64,000 nt of DNA from Brachynemurus nebulosus. Lineage: Eukaryota; Arthropoda; Insecta; Neuroptera; Myrmeleontidae. Below are positions 56,164-64,000 of this stretch, piece by piece (the first letter of the stretch is position 1; every line of letters starts with the position of its first letter). Made by a program: the position numbers and the translations under genes. The notes below the pieces were generated by a model that was given only the letters and a program-made list of their open reading frames with translations, ran no database searches and was not told the DNA's origin. The stretch spans positions 18,378,916 to 18,442,915 of the forward strand of contig JAPWDM010000003.1 in NCBI GenBank assembly GCA_035578155.1. Direction: 5' to 3'.

Positions 56164-56329
56164 TTAATACCATGACGGTCATAACCTATAGTGACAAAAC
56201 GTCCAACTGGTACACTATTTTGACAGCTAATATACTTTATATGGGATTGTTGACATCCTTCGACGTGGTGTGTTAGTTAGTAAGGTTTGACTTGTCGTTT
56301 TATGACATCAATGACTGTCAAGGTGTTAA
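56164..56329. mobile_element. TTAA-bounded MITE, intact ends
   Basis: TTAATACCATGACGGTCAT and ATGACTGTCAAGGTGTTAA are inverted ends bounded by TTAA. 166 bp. Inverted homolog of 52855-53006 and sharing ends with 29908-30180. Confidence 0.7.
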
Positions 56330-56433
56330 AATAACAGAAAATTATGGGTTCATAAAAAGTAGCTTATTGTTGGACAGTTTACCCTACAGATGTAATCAGT
56401 TTATGACTTTATGTGCATAGTATAAGGGCATAA

Positions 56434-56858
56434 GGTCCGCCACACACGTACAGTTTCAACTGACAGTTTGAACTGAACAGTTCAACTATACAGTTTAATC
56501 TCTACGTGTGTATTTCGGTCTGTTCAACGCAACTGTACAGTTAAACTGAAACGAATGAAATTTCAATTTTGAAAAGTTCAACTGATTGTTACGTGTGTGG
56601 GGGTTCGACTGTACAGTTTTCAGTTCAATTTGTGTCAGGAGCAAGAGTGTTTGGTTTTTTGAGTTTTTTAACAATATAATTTTCACAGAGTTAAAGACGT
56701 TGCTGGGTGAAATTGCCCTGCTGTTTCGAATCCATGGTAAGAACTGAAGGATTGAACTCTGTACGTGTGTGTGCTTCTACAGTGTACAGTTTCAACTGAC
56801 AGTTTATGAGTTTATTCAGTTCAAACTGTCAGTTGAAACTGAACGTGTGTGGCCGGCC
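56434..56858. mobile_element. PIF/Harbinger-like MITE with TAA target site
   Basis: GGTCCGCCACACACGTACAG, followed by TTTCAACTGACAGTTTGAAC, at the left is mirrored by GTTCAAACTGTCAGTTGAAA, then CTGAACGTGTGTGGCCGGCC, at the right. Flanked by TAA (56431-56433, 56859-56861). 425 bp with repeated AACTGTACAGTT/ACGTGTGT words. Confidence 0.78.
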
Positions 56859-57296
56859 TAATATTATGTTAAAATTCAAAGTAATTTGACAAAAAGCTAC
56901 GTGCAGAAATTTTTTATAGGATTATCAAATAATCAATAAAAAAAATTTTTACGTTAGCTGTTATGTAATTTTCAATTTACTAATTTATATTTTTTAAAAG
57001 AAACAAACTTATTATCATGCAATATTTTCTGTTATAAATCAATAAAAAAAATATATATTTTCAATTATGAAATTTAATAAATAATGTTTATGATCGATTG
57101 TTGAAGAGACTATTAATTTTTTTTTCCTTTTTTTTGTATAAACAATTTTATGCTCTGATGATTTATGAGTAAAAGTTATTATCACTCTCATTGCTCTCAA
57201 GTGACAAACTCCGTGTTAATTTACATATTTACTTTTGTTTGAAAGATTACAATTTAGTTAACCGGTAAATTTAGACGAAACACAAGTTGGAAAAAA

Positions 57297-57369
57297 ATGA
57301 AAAAAAGTTGTTTTAAAGATTTAATACAAGTTATTTTTTTTATTTTATTATTTAATTATTCATTAAATG
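57297..57369 (+). CDS. Plod: Plod exon 1 (signal peptide)
   Basis: ATG at 57297 encodes [20 protein letters not shown] and YSLN: two lysines, then a hydrophobic core. Phase-1 donor GTAAGA. Chosen because its phase and the signal peptide both fit the downstream exons. Confidence 0.7.
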
Positions 57370-60300
57370 GTAAGAATTAGAACAATTTAATTAAAAATTA
57401 AGCAATTTCAACAACAAAAATACTTTTTAGAATCAGAAAGCTTATTTGGAGATATAAATTACGAAAAAAATAGTTGTAGTCTAGCAAGTAATATAGATGA
57501 TTTATTGTGTAAAAGTGATAATACTAACAATATTTCGTCATCATTAAACTTTTTAACAAGTAAGTATTAAACTATTATATTAAATTAAATTATAATAAAA
57601 TTAATAATTATGTATTCTGGAAATTCGGGATGCATAACGTTCGACAGAGAGATATAAAGACGATTACAAAAAATGATTGCACGCATGCTTGGAGAAATGA
57701 ACCCAATTGACATGTGTTTTAAGAGCATCAGGATATTTTTTGATGCAGAGGAGTTTTTTTTTACAGATGAAATGTCATCTTTTCAAGAAATATGTGAATA
57801 AAACTTGTATTTAAATGAATTCATAATTTTGAAAATTAAAAATTGTATTTAAAATGTGCCATAATAGTGTAAAATTGCTTTTATTCAAATTTTTCGTGCT
57901 TGTAAATATTAATTTTATTGTTTGTTTATACAACAATGGTAAGAATTTTTGAATTTTTTAAATTATTTTCCATTCGAATAATTATTTAAATTCAGTTGTA
58001 TGGAATGTTTGATAAAAAAATTGGCGAAATTTTTACGTTTTAAGTTCAGATGTTATCTAAAAATGTTTTTATTAATTTTTTTTTTGGACTACTGTTGTAA
58101 CGATGAGATCAGAGTGCGGGGAAGTGGTGATAATTAAATTATGTCATGTTGATATGTTTATATTGTTCTTTAATTAATATAACACATGTATGCGCGGTTT
58201 TTAATGACATCAGATTTTTTTCTTCTGATTATTATAAAATTTAAAAATATTCTACGTGTATAATTAACTGTATTTATTTAATGGCAGCTAAAAAGTACAT
58301 AAAAAGCCGACAGTTTCAAAAAATAAAATATAATAATTTATTAATTAGCGTTTGTTTCTTTAGTTTTTTTTTTTTAATTTTTAGAAATATCTGATTATGA
58401 GATGAAATAATTTATTTCTGAGTTGAATTCGAGTTTGCGCAGTTTAGAAACATAAAACTCCTAAAACCTCTTATTTTTCTCACTTAAGGTGGGGGCACAT
58501 TAGAGCACATTAGATGAATGAATGATTTTTCGATGTTATACTAAGGGTTCCGAAAACATTTCGGAATCCCTTGTGAAATCATGCGGTCTGTAACGGGATC
58601 CAATCACTGAATATGTATCAAAATTTGAATCAATTCTAACGTATAGTTTATGAAATAAAAATTTTAATTGACGACAATAATTGAATACACTTTTTGGGGA
58701 TTTAGTACTTACTTAATCCCTAATGGGCCAACCACCTTTAATCATTTTGATAATTTTTATATCAAATTGTGTTCTCAAAATACTAAAATTCTTGTATTGT
58801 AAATTTTATGGATTCCGAATAATTCAAATAAAGCAAAAATATACCAGAATTTAATTTTTATTAGACTCAACTAGTCATAGCTATGACGGTTGTAAACATA
58901 GCCAGGATTTCAAGAAAAATATGGGGGGGGGGGAGAAATATATTTAATATAAAAACCATCTTGGAAGATTCTTAGAATAGTAAACCAATTCAGGTCGACA
59001 AATGCTTGACTTAACTCTTTTAAACAAACCATATGGAAAAATTTTTTTGTCTCAAAATGCCGGTCTTTTTACTACCAAATGATAACTGCAATAGATAAGG
59101 TTACAAAAAAAAGAACAAGAAAAAAAATCAAAGATCCCAACATCAAAAAAGTGAACCCTAGGAATTTACAAAAAGTAAATTATACTAAACTATGTTGATA
59201 AAATTATTATTTTATATACCTAACATTATTTAGAATTATACCGTATTGTCACAGACGGCGGCACCTGTACCAGTGTATATAAGTATTAAGTACTATGCAT
59301 ACCACAGCATTTTGAACCGCCATATTGCAGGATGAGTTAACTCGTTTTAATCATTTAAAGAGTTAATTTCTGCATCTTCACCTTTTTTCTTCTGCTGTGT
59401 AATTTTAGTAAATTTTGTTCAAGTTTTTAATGTTTTATTCGCACGAATATCCCCCCCCCCAAATCCCGCCTATGGTTGTAAATACAAAATATATAGTAAA
59501 TCTCTACTATAAGCAATAAAAATTTCTTTTGCATATAAACTAAAAACACCTTTTCTTAATTTCTTTTTATAGAAAACGTTTTAGTATTAACAGTAGCGTC
59601 CGATGAGACGGATGGTTTGTCACGATATTTACGATCAGCCAAACAGTACGACATTGAACCGGTTGTTCTCGGCCTGGGAAAACCTTGGCTTGGCGGAGAT
59701 GTCAAATTATACGCTGGCGGTGGCTATAAAGTCAACTTAATTCGTGACTATCTTGCAAAATATAAAGATGATACGGAAAAAATTGTCATTTTTACCGACA
59801 GTTATGATGTGATTTTCTTATCGAAAATCGATGAAATTTTACGTAAGTTTAGTAAGTTTGAGGCACGTGTGCTATTTTCGGCCGAGGCGGCATGTTGGCC
59901 GGATAAATCGCTTGCGAGTAAATACCCGAAAATTGATCGGGGCAAACCGTATTTAAATTCGGGCATGTTTATGGGTTTTGCCGCCGACATTTACAAGATT
60001 GTTTCATTGAATGATATTGGCAATGATGATGATGATCAATTGTACTATACGACGATATTTTTGGATGAAGATTTACGGGATGAGCTGAAAATGAAATTGG
60101 ATTATACAAGTGAAATTTTTCAAAATCTTAATGGCGCTGTGGGTAAGTTGGAATATTTTGAATTTATTTATTAAACATTATTTGGATAATAGGATACTTG
60201 ACTGAAGTTACAAAAATATTCTAAAAGCATTGTTTTTCCATATCAGTTAAGTAATTTTTTTTTATTTTCGACAGATTTTGTAAAAAATCATCAAAAAAAA

Positions 60301-63212
60301 AAAAAATAACCCTACAATTTTAAATGAGAAAAAGGCGGGAAAAACACCTCACTATAGTGACGTCACATTTTGAAGCAATTAAACGTCGATGTCAATATTT
60401 ATAACCTCAAAACTTTGATTATATTCATAAAATGTCGAAGTAAAAGCAAGTATTTATTTGAATTCTGGTCGATTATTATTAATATATGTATATAAGCTAA
60501 TAGAAATATTCAAAAGAAAACACAATTTCACCTCACCGATGAAAATTATCAAAATCGACATATCTATCTACAAAATGTTACGTCATTTTCAAGAAATGGC
60601 GCGTTTTCACTAATTTGAATATTTGTTGAAAAATGGCGATTTTCGAAATAAAATTTCTAAATAGTTATCAAATTTTGTTGTTTCATCATTAAAATTGGAC
60701 ATATGTAATGATAATGCATAGAATTATTTAACATTTGACACAAATTTTAAATACAGTCAAGTACCGTATTACTCCAGGGTACAAAATTTATAGTTACGCC
60801 TGTAATTGATACATAATTATTTATGAATAATAACAAAAAAAAAGTAAATAAATAAATAAATAATGATATAGTTATTTGTGTACTAAGAGCGCAAAATGGT
60901 ATATTGCCGCTCGATTGAGAATGTTGACGCGCGACGCCGTCAGGCGGAGCGCGTTATTCTCATGAGAGCGACAATGTCATTTTGTGCTCAAATTACACAC
61001 AATTTTTTCTACAATCTTATAAAATGTATTTTTTATTTAAAAGATACTTGAAAAAATAATAATGGACGTTAATATTTACTTTAATGTTATAATTTTTGCA
61101 ACTTCAGAAATATCTGGAGGTGTACTTGAGAAATCACTGTCACTATTACATATTTTCATCATATATGTACATATTTTTTAAAATTTTTTATTCTTATTAT
61201 TTATTAATTATAGTTATTTATTATTTTTAATTAATATTTTGTACTTATTTTGAATTTTAATAAAATTAATATTTTGTTTGATTACCATAAAAATAATAAT
61301 TTTAGAATCTGTTTATTTGTTACCATAGAAAATATAAACAACGCCTACCCGATTTGTAATTAAATATACGTTGAGCGAGCGATAAGTATTACTTTTCCGC
61401 TTTAAAACGGAAAGTAGTACTTTGTTCCTCGGCAACGAGAGTCTTCGGCAAATACACATTTGGCGATCTCTTCACAAAGCGCAAAAGTTTTCTTTCCACT
61501 AAGATTTTAGAGAAAAGACCATTCCATTCGAAGGTTACAAATAATCAAAATTGATTGCATTTTTAACAGGGCCGGCTTAGCCCTAAGTGCCCTCCTAGAC
61601 ACCGTGAAAAATGCCACCCCTACCTTTTCCTTAAAAAGAAGAAAATCTTAAGTTTTGCTATTTTTTTTCGAACTTTCTATTATAATTAGAAAAATAACTG
61701 ACGAGCAACAAAAGAAAAGTCAATTACGACTTTTGTTGACTTTTGTTTTGAAAATATGGCGCTTCTAGGCTATGGTCTATGGTGGCCTATTGGCTAATCT
61801 GACCTTGATTTTTAAGGAAAATTTTCGGGGCAAAACATTGTTATAAATTCAAATTTATAAAACTTTCAAGTCCATATTTCAGGCCATCCCAACCCATTGC
61901 GATGCCATTTTGAAAAAAAATCAGTTGTCAAAAAAATCGATGAATATTCCCAAATTTAATCTTTATGATTGTAGCTGATGTACAGTTAAATTTTGATAAA
62001 CGTGATGAAATATTTTTGGAAAATGTTGAATATAACACAAAACCATCCGTTCTACATGGTAACGGATTTAGTAAACCGATTTTGAATAGTTTGAGTAATT
62101 ATTTGGCAAATAGTTGGACACCGGATAAAGGTTGCATTGCATGCTGGGAGAACACAATTGATTTGGATAATGTAAGTAAAAAAAAGTAAAATAAATAAAT
62201 TAAATAATGCCACTTCATAAAATATTTGCTTTTTTGGAAGGTTGAGGTTAAACCGACAGTATTGGTGGGAATTTTCATTGAACAACCAATGCCATTTTTG
62301 GAAGAATTTTTCGAAAAAGTTTACAATTTAAAATATCCAAAAGATAAGATGCATTTGTTCATCCATAATGCTGTAAGTTTTGAAAATTTACATTATTAGA
62401 ATGTTTTATTAAAAAAAAAATTATTTTTATAGGTTAAATATCATACGCCCCTGGTGAAAAATTTTACAACGAATTTCGGCAAGAAATATTTAAGCGTTAA
62501 AGAGATACGTCCCGACGATGAAGTTAGCCAATGGACGGCCCGTAACCTGGCTTTGTATGTGTTAATCGTTTAGTATTGACAATGATAAGATTCCCTAGCG
62601 ACAAGTCGCGGAACTAACATGAAGTTTTTACGTCATTTGTGCGTATATTTAATTTTTGACATTTTAAGTTTACTGAAATTTCGTTCTTTGATACCAGCAC
62701 ACATCAACATTCTACTTTCGAAATACTTTTCATTCTGGCGAAGAGTTCTTGCAGTATTTTTTACTGTCCTGTAAATGTCCAACAACGAAATTGCCGTAAA
62801 ACTTTTACACAGCTCTCGGAAAATATCTTCCATACGTTAGTTCCGCAAACGCCCGCCAGGGAAATTTAATCGTTGCCGATAGATTTGACTTTATTTTTGA
62901 AAATTAATTTTTTTCTATTTAGGGATCATTGTTTGAATAAAAAATGCGATTACTTCTTTAATATTGACGCCGAAGCCCATTTGGATAATCCAAACACATT
63001 AAAACTGTTAATTGAACAGAATCGGTAAAGAAGTTTAAAACTTTATTAAATTTTGTTGAAATAACATTTTTTTTTAATTTACTTAGTACATTTGTTGCCC
63101 CGATGCTGGTACGACCAGGTCGAGCGTGGAGTAATTTTTGGGGAGCATTATCAACAGATGGATTTTATGCTCGGTCTTTTGATTATATGGATATTGTTCA
63201 TAATGAAAGAAG
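57297..63212 (+). CDS. Plod: PLOD-family lysyl hydroxylase/glycosyltransferase (5' eight exons, partial)
   Basis: Procollagen-lysine 2-oxoglutarate 5-dioxygenase family; acts in the endoplasmic reticulum on collagen lysines and can transfer galactose/glucose to hydroxylysine. Exons: 57297-57369, 57431-57559, 59573-60142, 61975-62171, 62241-62372, 62433-62554, 62923-63024, 63087-63212, with consistent phases and about 484 residues. A signal peptide ([20 protein letters not shown]) is followed by a glycosyltransferase domain: [30 protein letters not shown] (TDxYD metal site, near residue 143), [38 protein letters not shown]. The middle domain follows ([65 protein letters not shown]). The Fe(II)/2-oxoglutarate dioxygenase domain (about 250 residues) lies beyond the right edge; no exon for it is seen in 63213-64000. 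Confidence 0.92.
57431..57559 (+). CDS. Plod: Plod exon 2 (symmetrical, poorly conserved)
   Basis: 129 nt, phase 1 at both ends, acceptor TTTTAG and donor GTAAGT. It encodes [33 protein letters not shown] and so on, without matching any PLOD segment I know. Because it is symmetrical it can be skipped without a frameshift; it may be an optional or lineage-specific exon. Confidence 0.58.
57560..58896. other. Plod intron 2, left part
   Basis: 1.3 kb of AT-rich sequence before the hAT-like element at 58897. No element or ORF that I can support. Confidence 0.4.
58897..59474. mobile_element. hAT-like MITE in Plod intron 2
   Basis: The ends CATAGCCAGGATTT and AAATCCCGCCTATG are imperfect inverted repeats flanked by a perfect 8-bp duplication GTTGTAAA (58889-58896, 59475-59482). 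A G run (58923-58932) and a C run (59451-59460) face each other just inside the ends. 578 bp, non-coding. Confidence 0.8.
59573..60142 (+). CDS. Plod: Plod exon 3 (glycosyltransferase domain)
   Basis: 570 nt: [94 protein letters not shown] and QNLNGAV. Donor GTAAGT. Confidence 0.93.
60143..61974. other. Plod intron 3
   Basis: 1.8 kb. It contains a small inverted repeat at 60888-60991 (GAGCGCAAAATG against CATTTTGTGCTC), a short hairpin near 61389-61416 (TACTTTTCCG/CGGAAAGTA), and from 61569 one end of an interspersed repeat (CAGGGCCGGCTTAGCCC, then GTGCCCTCCTAGAC) whose partner end I do not see. Confidence 0.45.
61975..62171 (+). CDS. Plod: Plod exon 4
   Basis: [68 protein letters not shown] is the conserved end of the glycosyltransferase domain. 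Acceptor TTGTAG, donor GTAAGT. Confidence 0.92.
62241..62372 (+). CDS. Plod: Plod exon 5
   Basis: [44 protein letters not shown]. The acceptor GGAAG at 62240 is unusually weak; GTTGAG six bases later would also keep frame and drop two residues. Confidence 0.88.
62433..62554 (+). CDS. Plod: Plod exon 6
   Basis: [40 protein letters not shown]. The donor is GTATGT at 62555, giving LDHC across the junction as in other PLODs; the alternative GTGTTA three bases on would break frame. Confidence 0.9.
62923..63024 (+). CDS. Plod: Plod exon 7
   Basis: [33 protein letters not shown]. The C..CDYFF.ID.E/D pattern is conserved in the family. Confidence 0.92.
63087..63212 (+). CDS. Plod: Plod exon 8
   Basis: [43 protein letters not shown]. 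Phase-2 donor GTAAGT at 63213; the next exon is outside the window. Confidence 0.92.
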
Positions 63213-64000
63213 GTAAGTTAAAATTCTGTTTAAATTTTAAATTCAGGGTAGCTAATACTTGTTTTTCTTAAAACATTTTTGAAAACACATCTCGTACTCC
63301 TGATTAATAAAGTTTTATTTGTTTTTTGTGTGCAATGCAAAAATTCTCACTAGCGCCTCTAGTGATAAAATTAGAAACTGTACCAAGATATTCTTATACT
63401 GTGAAATGAAAGATATAAGTCAGTTCGGCAATGTTCGTCAATCCGAAAATAATCGAATTTTATGGAAGGAGCTACAACTCAAAGTTTTGAATACATACTA
63501 TATGTTTCAAAACGTATATACTTACTCAGGTTTTTAAATGGTATTGGTTAGGACTACAATAGAGATTGTAAATGTAACAACTTCATTTTTCAGTAGTTCG
63601 GAAAACTTTTTGTTAAAACCGGTTAAGCGGTAATTTTAGAATTTTTGTATATTATAAAGTACAAATACTGAAACTATAAATATTTTGGCAAATCAATCAA
63701 TAATTTACGATCACTTGTTTATCTCCAGAAATTTTGTACATGTACAGCTGTTTTTATAACCCTAACAATGAAGAAAATTAAATTTGCAGGAAAAAATATC
63801 GCTTTACAAATATAAATTTATATAAGAAATAAAAATTACCTTTTAAACTGACTCTCCTCATATATTGTCATTTGAAATTATTCTAAGCCTCACCTTACAC
63901 TGTCCACTTGATCGTATGAATATCAGTGTTTAAAATATTCACGAGTACCTATTCTTTTCAGTAACTTTTTTTGTCCTATGATTCATGCAATATTAATAAC
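63213..64000. other. Plod intron at the right window edge
   Basis: No PLOD exon recognised. It holds a single copy (about 63348-63380) of the GCGCCTCTGGTGATGAAATT repeat and otherwise AT-rich DNA. Confidence 0.45.

Noticed and set aside
57140..57175. CTGATGA near 57154 as another hammerhead
   Set aside because: No downstream GAAA with flanking complementary stems. The same holds for CTGATGA-like words near 14440, 26466, 34520 and 54343.
61569..61640. Complete hAT element starting CAGGGCCGGCTTAGCCC
   Set aside because: No matching inverted end or 8-bp duplication found downstream; only one end of a repeat can be supported.
63951..64000. Next Plod exon after TTTTCAG at 63961
   Set aside because: The frame continued from exon 8 gives SNFFCPMIH, which does not resemble the conserved GVWNVPY segment expected next.

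Overview
This is nuclear DNA from an animal, most likely an insect. It is very AT-rich, its genes are split by GT-AG introns, and one gene reads as the ortholog of the Drosophila photoreceptor G-protein beta subunit Gbeta76C (Gbe). I cannot resolve the species or order from the sequence. Roughly one tenth of the window is coding. Most of the rest is small DNA transposons, foldback repeats and diffuse AT-rich sequence.

Layout, left to right: (1) 1174-7777, minus strand: first four coding exons of glutathione synthetase, running off the left edge. (2) 7778-14579: repeats and one 5'-truncated non-LTR retrotransposon (10737-11645, +). (3) 14580-27517, plus: complete seven-exon gene for the TLDc protein MEAK7/TLDC1; its last intron (7.3 kb) is a transposon pile-up with hAT-like, mariner-like and TA-flanked elements, some nested. 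(4) 27518-42536: 15 kb without a gene but with many MITEs, a 1.16-kb near-perfect palindrome carrying tRNA-like segments, and triple-nested inverted repeats. (5) 42537-50671, minus: complete seven-exon Gbeta76C-like gene, with foldbacks and a tandem repeat in its two long introns. (6) 50672-57296: hAT, piggyBac-like and PIF/Harbinger-like remnants and a ~280-bp tandem repeat. (7) 57297-63212, plus: first eight exons of a PLOD-family procollagen lysyl hydroxylase/glycosyltransferase, running off the right edge. The four genes have unrelated jobs (glutathione synthesis, mTOR-linked signalling, phototransduction, collagen modification) and do not form a functional cluster.

The most interesting signal is a set of seven sequences with the layout of type I hammerhead ribozymes, at about 6.55, 7.14, 9.90, 36.95, 48.36, 48.96 and 49.13 kb. 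Most show a stem I, a CUGANGA core, one extra nucleotide, stem II, GAA, a self-complementary stem III ending in U, an unpaired non-G base, and the other half of stem I. Two copies differ by a compensatory base-pair change in stem I. Several sit in foldback repeats, and two lie in a 166-bp tandem duplication. This is the arrangement expected of retrozymes or Penelope-type pseudo-LTRs. Transposon ends were located by matching inverted repeats and target-site duplications by eye.
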